A stretch of 64,000 nucleotides of DNA from the NCBI GenBank assembly GCA_965365345.1, contig CBDUBH010000004.1, forward strand, positions 1 to 64,000, in the 5' to 3' direction. The translations under genes were made by a program, and so were the position numbers. Shown here piece after piece: positions 19,055-27,665 of the stretch. The DNA is from CBDUBH01 sp965365345 (GTDB taxonomy: Bacteria > Bacteroidota > Ignavibacteria > Ignavibacteriales > SURF-24). Under the pieces are notes generated by a model. It did no database searches. It was not told where the DNA came from and saw only the letters and a list, made by a program, of their open reading frames with translations. Within the stretch, counting starts at the first letter, position 1. Every line of letters begins with the position of its first letter.

Positions 19055-20833
19055 ATGGGCGAAATAACATTAAATAATAATAAATTTGCGGACTTGGAAA
19101 ATTCAAATCCGGCGGAAATTATTGCTGTAACTGAAAATTTCAGAAGCGATATTTCACGCATGTTTTTTGATTTAGGCGAAAATTTTACCGAAAATTTCAA
19201 AATAATTAAAAATGTAATTTCGATCTCGTCTGAAACACTTAACAATTCTTTTGGTGAAAAAATCGAGCAAAAAATTTCGGAACTTTTTTCGATCTTTTTT
19301 GAAATTGAACTTCTTACAAGAACATCCGAGCTTGTAATAAATTCAGGCAAAGACCATTTGAACCGCATCCAAAATTATTTGGAGCAGACTCAAACTCATG
19401 CCGAAGGATTCGGAAAAATTGTTAAACAATTAAGAATGCTTGGCATTGCAACAAAAATAGAAAATGCGCGTTTGAATAACGATGCAACGGGATTTAACAT
19501 ACTTGCCGAAAATGTTGAAAATCTTTCCGATAAAATAAATCTACGTCAAAGTGATATTGCAAAAAGTACAGCAGCGTTAAACTCGCGCTGCAGCAAGATC
19601 ATTGATGAAATTTCTTCAATAAGAGCAAAGCAATCGGTTTTGATAAAAGAAATTTTTGAAAACAAAGATAAAGCAATTAATAAGTTAAGCGAAAATTATG
19701 AAGCATCTCTTGTTGCAGTTGAAAAAGTAAAAACCTTATCGGAAAAAATTTCCAAAAATATTAATGAAATTATTTCAGCAGTACAATACGGCGATATTAC
19801 TTCGCAGCAAACCGAACATGTAATAAATTCACTTTCGGAAGCGCAAAGAAAATTTGAAGAAAATGGATTTGAGAGATCTTCCGCTGTAAATTTTTGCGGA
19901 GTTTTGAAACTTCAGCAGGCGCAATTAAATAATACGTCAAAAGATATTTCGGGCTCTGTGAACACAATAAATTATTCAACTCAAAACATAAAAAATTCAA
20001 TAATTGAATTGAATGAAATTTTGAGTTCGGTCAGCATAAATAATTCATCTGAAAATTCGCTCGAAGGAATAAAATCAAAAATTGATGCAACAAAATCCTT
20101 GATCGAAAAAAATCATGAAGTTCATTCCGGATTGATAAATTCCGTGAGTGAAGTTTTTTCTGCCGTTAAGATCCTTTCAAATTTAATAAATGAGATTGAA
20201 GAAGCGGGAACTGAAATTGAACTTATTTCTCTTAACGCAATAATAAAATCAACACATTCCGGAAAAGAAGGCGCTGCGCTCGGAGTCCTTTCCGATGCTA
20301 TAAGACGTTTATCAAACGATGCTAAAGAACAGACTTTTACGGTTTCAAATATTTTTGAAAAAATAATGAGCGAAACCCGCGAACTGAAAAGTATAAATGA
20401 AAAACAGACCGGCGAAGAACAAAAAAATAAAACCGGCGAAATTATAAATTCACTTCAGCGTGAAACTTCTGAACTCAGCAACACCGGAAAAATACTTTTT
20501 GAAAAACTGAATGAAATTAATTTAAGCACTGGAAAAATTGAACATTCGATAGAACAGCAAATTTACAAGATCGAAAATCTAAATGAATCCGGAAATAAAA
20601 TTGAAATGATCTCAGCTATGATCAATCAAACTGTTGAAGATCTCCAAAATAAATTTGAAATAAATGATGAAATGATTCAGGCGGATCTCAGCGAATTTGC
20701 AGATCAGTATTCAATGCAAAGCGAAAGAGAAGTACATAGATCATTAACAGAAATTATAAAAGATGAAATGCCCGTAAATATTGATCAATCTTTAAGTGAT
20801 GAAGATTTCGGGGATAATATAGAACTTTTTTAA
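19055..20833 (+). CDS. Divergent soluble MCP-like protein with two degenerate signalling tips
   Basis: This 592-residue, largely helical protein has no membrane helix. Residues about 126-161 (MLGIATKIENARLNNDATGF) and about 388-422 (LISLNAIIKSTHSGKEGAAL) each resemble the conserved hairpin tip of chemoreceptors, which in the neighbouring MCP reads LLALNAAIEAARAGEHGKGF. Between them sits YGDITSQQTEHV (about 245-256), a motif I associate with soluble MCP-like proteins. It leads the chemotaxis operon, 13 bp before the STAS gene. I infer that it is a cytosolic scaffold or receptor for CheA/CheW, or a decoy for it; no ligand-binding domain is visible. Confidence 0.7.
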   Translation: MGEITLNNNKFADLENSNPAEIIAVTENFRSDISRMFFDLGENFTENFKIIKNVISISSETLNNSFGEKIEQKISELFSIFFEIELLTRTSELVINSGKDHLNRIQNYLEQTQTHAEGFGKIVKQLRMLGIATKIENARLNNDATGFNILAENVENLSDKINLRQSDIAKSTAALNSRCSKIIDEISSIRAKQSVLIKEIFENKDKAINKLSENYEASLVAVEKVKTLSEKISKNINEIISAVQYGDITSQQTEHVINSLSEAQRKFEENGFERSSAVNFCGVLKLQQAQLNNTSKDISGSVNTINYSTQNIKNSIIELNEILSSVSINNSSENSLEGIKSKIDATKSLIEKNHEVHSGLINSVSEVFSAVKILSNLINEIEEAGTEIELISLNAIIKSTHSGKEGAALGVLSDAIRRLSNDAKEQTFTVSNIFEKIMSETRELKSINEKQTGEEQKNKTGEIINSLQRETSELSNTGKILFEKLNEINLSTGKIEHSIEQQIYKIENLNESGNKIEMISAMINQTVEDLQNKFEINDEMIQADLSEFADQYSMQSEREVHRSLTEIIKDEMPVNIDQSLSDEDFGDNIELF

Positions 20834-20846
20834 GGGGATTAAAAAA

Positions 20847-21170
20847 ATGAGCAATTGCAAAGTTGAAAAAATTGAAAATGAAATTTATTTAAGCGGAAAT
20901 TTAACAATTCAAAATTCAGCTAAACTGAAAGATGAACTGTTAAAAATTTCAAACTCCGATTTAATAAAGATCAAAATTGATAAAGATGCAATAGTTGATC
21001 TTTCTACAATTCAACTTTTAATTTCTTTAAGAAAAAGTGCAAAACAAAAAGGAAAGAAATTCAGTTTGAACACTGATAATGATTCTTATTTACTTGTGAT
21101 ATTAGAAAAATACGGATTAAATCAACTTGAAAACGGAACGGAAATACCGGAGGCGGAATTTAACTCATGA
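20847..21170 (+). CDS. STAS-domain protein (anti-sigma-factor-antagonist type)
   Basis: The 107-residue protein has the STAS fold pattern. A first strand pair (KVEKIENEIYLSGNLTIQNS) is followed by a helix, then the loop IVDLSTIQLLISLRKSA, which corresponds to the regulatory D-S/T loop of SpoIIAA-like proteins. Such proteins switch partners when a Ser or Thr in that loop is phosphorylated. The gene overlaps the following cheY by four bases (ATGA) and follows the MCP-like gene closely, so it belongs to the chemotaxis operon. Its likely job is protein interaction; no kinase for it is seen nearby. Confidence 0.85.
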   Translation: MSNCKVEKIENEIYLSGNLTIQNSAKLKDELLKISNSDLIKIKIDKDAIVDLSTIQLLISLRKSAKQKGKKFSLNTDNDSYLLVILEKYGLNQLENGTEIPEAEFNS

Positions 21171-21529
21171 AAACTATATTAACCGTTGATGATTCACCAA
21201 GCATAAGACAAATGATAAAATTTACTTTAAGCGAAAACGGCTATAATGTAATTGAAGCTGTTGACGGTCAGGATGCGCTTGAAAAAGTAAAATCCGCAAG
21301 TGTAAATCTTGTAATAACGGATTTGAATATGCCGAATATGGATGGAATCACTTTGATAAAAAATTTGAGGCAAAATCCTTTATTTAAATTTACGCCGATC
21401 TTAATGCTTACAACAGAATCGCAGGAAACAAAAAAATCGGAAGGTAAACAGGCAGGCGCAACCGGCTGGATAATAAAACCTTTCAAACCGGAACAGTTAA
21501 CAGCCGTAATCAAAAAAGTTTTGCCGTAA
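21167..21529 (+). CDS. cheY: CheY-like chemotaxis response regulator (first copy)
   Basis: The 120-residue single-domain receiver keeps all key residues: DD at 8-9, phosphorylated Asp52 in VITDLNMPNMDG, Thr82/83 and Lys104 in WIIKPF. It is phosphorylated by CheA and would bind the motility motor or act as a phosphate sink. Its start overlaps the STAS stop. A second, clearly different CheY follows 49 bp downstream, so the operon makes two output proteins. Confidence 0.92.
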   Translation: MKTILTVDDSPSIRQMIKFTLSENGYNVIEAVDGQDALEKVKSASVNLVITDLNMPNMDGITLIKNLRQNPLFKFTPILMLTTESQETKKSEGKQAGATGWIIKPFKPEQLTAVIKKVLP

Positions 21530-21578
21530 ATTCCGGTTCGAAAAAAAGAAAAAATCCAATAACAAAAATTTTAATATC

Positions 21579-21941
21579 ATGAAAATCTTAACAGTTGATG
21601 ATTCAAAAAGTACTCGCGAAATGATCCAATCTATCTTATCTGAAAATGGATTTGAAGTGCTTGAAGCAGTTGACGGAAGAGATGCAATTACAAAATTGCT
21701 GAATAATCCGGTGCATTTGATCCTTGCGGATTTGAACATGCCGAATATGGATGGACTCGAAATGCTAAGGAAATTGAAGAAAAGTGTGATTCACAGATCC
21801 ACGCCCGTAATTATGATAACTTCCGAAGCGGACAAAGGAAAAGTTTTAGAAGCGGTTTCGCTTGGAGTTGAAGGATGGATCTTGAAACCGTTCGACTCAG
21901 ATATTTTAATCAATACAATTAACAGGATAGCAAATTGTTAG
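21579..21941 (+). CDS. cheY: CheY-like chemotaxis response regulator (second copy)
   Basis: This 120-residue receiver keeps DD at 7-8, Asp51 in LILADLNMPNMDG, Thr81 and Lys103 in WILKPFD. It is about as long as the first CheY but differs in the surface helices, which suggests different partners. Its last seven bases overlap the TTG start of cheA, so its translation is tied to that of the kinase. Confidence 0.92.
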   Translation: MKILTVDDSKSTREMIQSILSENGFEVLEAVDGRDAITKLLNNPVHLILADLNMPNMDGLEMLRKLKKSVIHRSTPVIMITSEADKGKVLEAVSLGVEGWILKPFDSDILINTINRIANC

Positions 21942-23968
21942 ATCAATTGAAACAATCCTTTTTGGAAGAAGCAAACGAATTGCTTGAGCAACTCGAAGAA
22001 GCGCTGCTTGAACTTGAATCGGATTTCACTAATGCGGAAACGGTTTCCAAAGTATTCAGGATTTTGCATACCGTAAAAGGCTCGGCTGGAATGTTCGGAT
22101 TTGATGATGTTTCGAAATTTACGCACGATATCGAAAACGCATTTGAAAAAATCAGAAACGGTGAACTTCAAATTTCAAAAGAGATAATTGAACTTACGTT
22201 AAATTCAAAAGATGTTATTTGCGCAATGCTGGATTCCGGAATTACGACCGGTGATGAAAAAGTGAGATCCATTATGAACGGATTTTCACGATTCTGCAAT
22301 AACGAAATTTCGAATGTAATAATTGAAAAAGTTTCAGCCGGAGAAAATCAAGTTTCAACATTTTATATAGAATTTAAGCCCGGCGAAAATATTTTTATGA
22401 ACGGCACAAATCCGCTTTTTCTTCTCGATGAAATAATTGAACTCGGAAGCGCAATATTGCACGCGGATTTTGATCACATTCCGGAAATTGAAAATTTTGA
22501 TCCCGAAAAATGTTTAACCAGCTGGAAAATATTTTTAAGCACGGATAAGGGCAAAAATGCAATTCAGGATGTTTTCATTTTTGTTGAAGATGAATGCACA
22601 ATTACAATTGAAGAGATCAGTAAGGAAGATCTTTTAAACTCAGAAGAAAATAAAACTTTACTTCAAAATATTTTAAAAGAAGATCTTGAAATTTCAAAAG
22701 AAAAATTTCTTCCGCTGTTAAAAAATTCCGGCGAAAAAAAATGCAGGGAAGAAAAATTTGAAACTGTAAAAGAAACAGTAATTCAGAAAAAAGAAAACAC
22801 TGCAAATATAAAAGTTAGTTCGGAAAAATTGGATCAACTTGTAAATCTTGTCGGCGAACTTGTTACTGTTCAGGCAAGATTAAATCAAATTTCGGCAAAG
22901 CAAAATTCAACTGAACTAAATTTAATTTCTGAAGAAATTGAAAGATTGACATGGGATTTACGAAACAATTCATTGAATTTGAGAATGCTCCCGATCGGCA
23001 CAATATTCAATAAATTCAAGCGTTTGGTGCATGACCTTTCCAATGAACTTAACAAAAAAGTTGATTTTGTAACGATCGGAGCTGAAACCGAACTTGACAA
23101 AAACGTAATTGAAAAATTGAACGATCCGCTTGTTCATATAATCAGAAATTGCATTGATCACGGAATTGAAAATCCGGAAGACAGAATTCAAAAAGGAAAA
23201 CCCGCAAACGGAACGGTTCAACTTACCGCAAAACATTCGGGCGCTTTTGTTGTAATTGAAATTAAAGATAACGGCGCAGGATTAAATTCCCAATCAATAA
23301 AAAGAAAAGCGATTGAGCGCGGATTGATCCCACAGGAGCGCGAACTTTCCGAAAATGAAATTTACAATTTGATATTTATGCCCGGATTTTCAACAGCGCG
23401 TGAACTTACTTCAATTTCAGGACGCGGAGTTGGGATGGATGTTGTAAGAAAAACGATAGAAGAATTAAAAGGCATTGTTGAAATTTCAAGCAAAGAAAAT
23501 GAAGGTACAACAATCACATTAAAACTTCCTTTAACACTTGCAATAATTGAAGGTCTGCTTTTAAAAACCGGTGATGATAATTTCGTAATTCCGCTTTCTT
23601 TTGTTGAAGAGTGCGTTGAAATTATTGACAGGGAAAAAAATAATTCGAGAAGCAAAATGATGAACATTCGCGGCGAACTTATTCCTTACATTCCGCTTAA
23701 AAATGTTTTTGAATTAAAATGCGAACCGAAAAAAATCGAACAAATAATTGTAGTAAAAGACGAACAGAAAAAGATTGGAATTTTAGTTGACGAAGTTATT
23801 GGCGAACATCAAACCGTAATAAAATCTTTAGGCGGATTTTACAAAAATGTTGAACTGGTTTCCGGCGCAACAATTCTGGGTGATGGCTCCGTAGCTTTGA
23901 TTTTAGATGTTGCAAAAATAATAAATCAGGCAGTTCAAAAAGAAATAGAAATTACAAGCGAAATGTAA
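21935..23968 (+). CDS. cheA: Chemotaxis histidine kinase CheA
   Basis: The 677-residue protein starts at a TTG inside the end of cheY, with AGGA seven bases before it. Domains in order: Hpt with phosphorylated His45 (FRILHTVKGSAGMFGF); a middle region about 140-230, a ferredoxin-like module of the kind found between Hpt and kinase core in some CheAs; the dimerisation helices (about 290-350, KLDQLVNLVGELV); the HATPase domain (N box HIIRNCIDHGIE, G2 GRGVGMDVV); and a C-terminal CheW-like domain (about 540-675). It autophosphorylates in response to receptors and passes phosphate to CheY and CheB. No CheY domain is fused. Confidence 0.96.
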   Translation: MLDQLKQSFLEEANELLEQLEEALLELESDFTNAETVSKVFRILHTVKGSAGMFGFDDVSKFTHDIENAFEKIRNGELQISKEIIELTLNSKDVICAMLDSGITTGDEKVRSIMNGFSRFCNNEISNVIIEKVSAGENQVSTFYIEFKPGENIFMNGTNPLFLLDEIIELGSAILHADFDHIPEIENFDPEKCLTSWKIFLSTDKGKNAIQDVFIFVEDECTITIEEISKEDLLNSEENKTLLQNILKEDLEISKEKFLPLLKNSGEKKCREEKFETVKETVIQKKENTANIKVSSEKLDQLVNLVGELVTVQARLNQISAKQNSTELNLISEEIERLTWDLRNNSLNLRMLPIGTIFNKFKRLVHDLSNELNKKVDFVTIGAETELDKNVIEKLNDPLVHIIRNCIDHGIENPEDRIQKGKPANGTVQLTAKHSGAFVVIEIKDNGAGLNSQSIKRKAIERGLIPQERELSENEIYNLIFMPGFSTARELTSISGRGVGMDVVRKTIEELKGIVEISSKENEGTTITLKLPLTLAIIEGLLLKTGDDNFVIPLSFVEECVEIIDREKNNSRSKMMNIRGELIPYIPLKNVFELKCEPKKIEQIIVVKDEQKKIGILVDEVIGEHQTVIKSLGGFYKNVELVSGATILGDGSVALILDVAKIINQAVQKEIEITSEM

Positions 23969-23985
23969 ATAAATGGAGCAAATAA

Positions 23986-24477
23986 ATGAATACAAGCATA
24001 ATTGAAACAAGACAATATCTGACTTTCAAATTATCGGATGAAATTTTCGGACTTGATGTATCGCAGGTTCGCGAAATTTTGGATTACATAAAGATCACAA
24101 AAGTTCCGCAAACACCTGATTACATGTGCGGAGTTATAAATCTTCGCGGCAGCGTAGTTCCGGTTGTTGATATGCGTTTGAAATTCGGATTAACAAAAAC
24201 CGATGTTACGGTAAATACCTGCATAATTGTAGTTGAAGTAAATATCGAAAACGAAAAAACAATTTTAGGTGCGCTTGTTGATTCTGTTCAGGAGGTATTT
24301 GAACTTGAACCCAATGAAATTGAATCGGCACCGAAAATAGGCACTCAGCTTAAAACCGAATTTATAAAAGGAATGGGCAGACGCGACGAAAAATTCATAA
24401 TCATTCTTGATATAGACAAAATATTTTCGGTAAAAGAACTGGAAATTTTAAATAATAAAGTTGAAGAAGAAAAATAA
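23986..24477 (+). CDS. cheW: Chemotaxis coupling protein CheW
   Basis: The 163-residue protein is a single CheW domain: QYLTFKLSDEIFGLDVSQVREIL, then the receptor-contact stretch MCGVINLRGSVVPVVDMR, then ALVDSVQEVFELEPNEIE. It links receptors to CheA in the signalling array. It lies 17 bp after cheA and 18 bp before the receptor gene. Confidence 0.96.
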   Translation: MNTSIIETRQYLTFKLSDEIFGLDVSQVREILDYIKITKVPQTPDYMCGVINLRGSVVPVVDMRLKFGLTKTDVTVNTCIIVVEVNIENEKTILGALVDSVQEVFELEPNEIESAPKIGTQLKTEFIKGMGRRDEKFIIILDIDKIFSVKELEILNNKVEEEK

Positions 24478-24495
24478 ATAAACGAGGAAAATAAA

Positions 24496-26196
24496 ATGTT
24501 AAAATGGTTTTTGAATTTAAAGATCTCACAAAAATTGATCGCTTCGTTTCTTGTACTTTCCGCAATTACGGCTTTCGTCGGATTTCAGGGATTGAACAAT
24601 ATGGGAATAATAAACCAGATGCTCAATAAACTTTATGAAACAGAAACTTTGGGAATTTCATATTTAAAAGAAGCGAATATTGATCTGATATATTTCGGCA
24701 GAGCGCAAAACAACTTTTTACTTGCATCATCAAAAGAAGATAGGGAAAGACGTTTAGCAAATATGGAACAATATGAAAGTTTGTTGTTACAAAATTTAGA
24801 AAAAGCTAAACCTTTGATACATAGTGAAGCAGGAAAGCAATTAATTGCAGAATTTGAAAAAAGCTGGGAGGATTATAAAAAAGTAGTTGATGAAGTTATA
24901 ACTTTGGGTAAAAGCGAAGATTTAATGGCACAAAGGCAGTCAGTTCAGTTAGCTCAAACAACTGCACGTGAAAAATCAGATGTGGTTGATACAATTTTAA
25001 CAAGACTTGCAAGAACTAAAGAACAAAACGGAAAAGATTTTTATAATGAAAGTGATGTTATTTACGATGAATCAAGAAATTTCATGATAATGTTGATTCT
25101 TGGTGCGCTTGGTTTAGGAATCGGTTTCGGAATTTTCATTTCGCGAATGATCAGCAAGCCATTGATTCAAGGAGTTGATTTTGCAAAAGCGGTATCAAAT
25201 GGAGATTTAACAAAGAAAATTGATATTGACCAAAAAGATGAGATCGGCCAGTTAGCATACGCATTAAATGAAATGGTAGATAACTTAAAGAATGTTGTTG
25301 AAAGCGTGCAATCAGCAGCAGATAATGTAACTTCAGGAAGTCAGGAATTAAGTTCAAGCAGCGAGCAATTATCACAAGGATCAACCGAACAGGCAGCATC
25401 AGCTGAAGAAGCATCAAGCTCAATGGAAGAGATGACAAGCAATATCAATCAAAATGCAGATAACGCTCAGCAAACTGAAAAGATCGCTTTACAATCAGCA
25501 GAAGATGCAAAAGAAGGCGGAAAAGCAGTAGCTCAGACAGCTGAAGCAATGAAAGAAATTGCAGGAAAGATATCAATCATTGAAGAGATAGCACGTCAAA
25601 CAAATTTACTTGCACTAAACGCAGCAATTGAAGCAGCAAGAGCAGGCGAACACGGAAAAGGATTTGCAGTTGTTGCAAGTGAAGTAAGAAAGTTAGCAGA
25701 AAGAAGTCAATTAGCGGCAGCAGAAATTTCAACCTTATCATCCTCATCAGTTAAGATAGCTGAAAAAGCAGGTGAAATGTTAAGTAAAATAGTTCCTGAT
25801 ATCCAAAAAACTTCAGAATTAGTTCAGGAAATTACATCTGCAAGTAGTGAACAGAAAACCGGAGCTGAACAGATAAATTCAGCTATTCAGCAGTTAAATC
25901 AGGTAATTCAGCAAAATGCTTCAGCAGCAGAAGAAATGGCTTCAACCGCAGAAGAACTTTCAAGCCAGGCTGAACAACTGCAAAGCACAATTGAATTTTT
26001 CAAATTGGAAAGTTCAAGTAAATCAAAGAAATCAATTGTTAAAAACGATCAACCGAAAGTTCAGAAAAAATCTTCAGTTGTAAAAACAGTAAATTCAAAA
26101 ACAAGTTTTTCAACTCCGAAAAATTACGGTGGTGGAATTGTTTTGAATATGGGAAGTAACGGCGACGGTCTTGATGCCGAATTTGAAAGATTTTAA
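24496..26196 (+). CDS. Methyl-accepting chemotaxis protein with 4HB sensor domain
   Basis: The 566-residue receptor has a first membrane helix (about 14-33), a periplasmic four-helix-bundle-like sensor (about 34-195), a second membrane helix (196-216) and a HAMP domain (217-270). A long signalling coiled coil follows, whose tip near 370-405 reads QTNLLALNAAIEAARAGEHG. Gln/Glu pairs in the flanking helices offer methylation sites for CheR and CheB. The C-terminal tail is long and basic and has no NWETF-type tether. The four-helix sensor usually binds small ligands directly or through binding proteins; the ligand is unknown. Confidence 0.95.
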   Translation: MLKWFLNLKISQKLIASFLVLSAITAFVGFQGLNNMGIINQMLNKLYETETLGISYLKEANIDLIYFGRAQNNFLLASSKEDRERRLANMEQYESLLLQNLEKAKPLIHSEAGKQLIAEFEKSWEDYKKVVDEVITLGKSEDLMAQRQSVQLAQTTAREKSDVVDTILTRLARTKEQNGKDFYNESDVIYDESRNFMIMLILGALGLGIGFGIFISRMISKPLIQGVDFAKAVSNGDLTKKIDIDQKDEIGQLAYALNEMVDNLKNVVESVQSAADNVTSGSQELSSSSEQLSQGSTEQAASAEEASSSMEEMTSNINQNADNAQQTEKIALQSAEDAKEGGKAVAQTAEAMKEIAGKISIIEEIARQTNLLALNAAIEAARAGEHGKGFAVVASEVRKLAERSQLAAAEISTLSSSSVKIAEKAGEMLSKIVPDIQKTSELVQEITSASSEQKTGAEQINSAIQQLNQVIQQNASAAEEMASTAEELSSQAEQLQSTIEFFKLESSSKSKKSIVKNDQPKVQKKSSVVKTVNSKTSFSTPKNYGGGIVLNMGSNGDGLDAEFERF

Positions 26197-26218
26197 TCTA
26201 ACATAAGATATATAAAAT

Positions 26219-26246
26219 GTAGAGATGAGGTTTATCTCATCTCTAC
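26219..26246. repeat. Perfect 11-bp hairpin between mcp and cheR
   Basis: GTAGAGATGAG and its exact complement flank a six-base loop. There is no clean T run after it, so it is not a standard terminator. It resembles hairpins at 41050-41069 and 33316-33343 in layout. It may end or process the transcript after the receptor gene. Confidence 0.8.
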
Positions 26247-26315
26247 GATTAATTAAAAACGGCTGGCATTTTTCTCAGATCAAAATCAAATCTTAAACTT
26301 TTCGGTTTGCACAAA

Positions 26316-27170
26316 ATGAATTACGAAACATCGGAAAAACTATATACGGAATTAAATCCAAAAAATTTCGAAAGATTAAAACAATTTGTTTATGATGAAT
26401 GCGGAATTAAACTTCCGCCGGCAAAAAAAACAATGCTGGAAGTTAGATTGCGCAAAAGATTGAAAGCGCATGGATTAACATCATTTAATGATTATTGCGA
26501 TTTTCTTTTTGAAACTTTGGGCACTAACGATGAAAAAGTAAAAATGATCGATCTTGTAACAACAAACAAAACCGATTTTTACCGCGAACCGAAACATTAC
26601 GATTTTATGAATGGTGTTGTTCTTCCGCACTTTTTGAAATTGCAGCCAAGAAAAACTTTGAATCTTTGGAGCGCCGCATGCTCAACCGGAGAAGAACCTT
26701 TCACTTTGGCAATTGAATTAAAAGAATTTCAGGAAAGAAATAAAGAATTTTCGTTTTCGATAATTGCTACAGATATTTCAACCGAAGTTTTATCAAAAGC
26801 AAATTCGGCAATTTACGCAGGCGAAAGAATTTTGCCGGTGAGATCTGAACTCAAAAGAAAATATTTCATGCGCAGTAAAGATCCTTTAAAAGATGTTTAC
26901 AGAGTTGTGCCAGAATTACGAAAAACAGTTACTTTCGGCAGGTTTAATTTCATGGAAAAAAACTGGAACATCAATCAGAAATTCGAAATTATTTTTTGCA
27001 GAAATGTGCTTATCTATTTTGATAAAGCCACGCAGGAAAAAGTTGTGGCAAAATTATGTGATCAGCTAATTACAGGCGGATTTCTTTTTCTCGGTCACTC
27101 GGAGACCGTGTTAAATATGAATCTTCCGCTGGTTCAGGTTGCATCAAGCGTTTATCAGAAGATAAAATAA
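26316..27170 (+). CDS. cheR: Chemotaxis protein methyltransferase CheR
   Basis: The 284-residue enzyme has the all-helical N-terminal CheR domain (about 1-75, with ECGIKLPPAKKTMLEVRLRKRL) and a C-terminal SAM-binding domain whose motif I is WSAACSTGEEPFTLA. The stretch FEIIFCRNVLIYFD is the family signature. It methylates receptor glutamates using S-adenosylmethionine. I prefer the ATG at 26316; a TTG at 26307 would add three residues. The last base of its stop codon is the first base of the cheD ATG. Confidence 0.95.
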   Translation: MNYETSEKLYTELNPKNFERLKQFVYDECGIKLPPAKKTMLEVRLRKRLKAHGLTSFNDYCDFLFETLGTNDEKVKMIDLVTTNKTDFYREPKHYDFMNGVVLPHFLKLQPRKTLNLWSAACSTGEEPFTLAIELKEFQERNKEFSFSIIATDISTEVLSKANSAIYAGERILPVRSELKRKYFMRSKDPLKDVYRVVPELRKTVTFGRFNFMEKNWNINQKFEIIFCRNVLIYFDKATQEKVVAKLCDQLITGGFLFLGHSETVLNMNLPLVQVASSVYQKIK

Positions 27171-27665
27171 TGGAAAATAAAACTTCACTAAAAACGAAAT
27201 TTCTATTTTCCGGAGATATGTTTTTTGGAAATATTGAAAATCCGGTGCACACAATTTTGGGCTCTTGTGTTTCGGTAATAATTTATGACAGAAAAAAAAG
27301 ATTAGGCGGAATTACACATTCAGTATTGCCGGATTGTATGAAAAAAAACTGCCTGAAAAATAATTGTCCTGATTACGCCAAAAGCACTGAATGTTCGATT
27401 GAAAAATTATTGAAATTATTTGAAGATCAGGAATCAAAAATTAGCGATCTCGAATTTTTTATTTTCGGCGGGGCTGAATTAATTTACCCGGAAGATTCAA
27501 CAATAAAATATTGAAGCCGCATTTTCTTTAATAAAATCCAAAGGCATTAAATTCAAAATTGAAGATGTGGGCGGAAATTTTTTTCGCGAGTTGATCTTTA
27601 CTCCGGCTTCAGGAGAAATAATTTTGAAAAAAACAAAATACGGTTCTTCAAATGCGCAAAATTAA
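27170..27665 (+). pseudogene. cheD: Chemoreceptor deamidase CheD, split by a +1 frameshift
   Basis: The first frame (27170-27514) gives 114 residues with the CheD catalytic set Thr28, Cys33 and His50 (HTILGSCVSVIIYD, then GGITHSVLP) and reaches FGGAELI before a stop. The missing CheD C-terminus is present in the +1 frame from about 27507 to 27665: NIEAAFSLIKSKGIKF, EDVGGNFFREL, then GEIILKK. The total of 496 bases is one more than a multiple of three. The slip lies near a short A run (27505-27508). The joined protein would be about 165 residues, the normal CheD length, and would overlap the cheB start. It may be a real indel, a sequencing error or a recoding site. Confidence 0.88.

Noticed and set aside
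18826..19077. Open frame of 83 residues
   Set aside because: It runs through hairpin repeats and has low-complexity Phe/Pro/Ile content; no ribosome site.
21167..21941. The two CheY genes as a recent tandem duplication
   Set aside because: They differ across most surface positions and at the nucleotide level, so any duplication is old.
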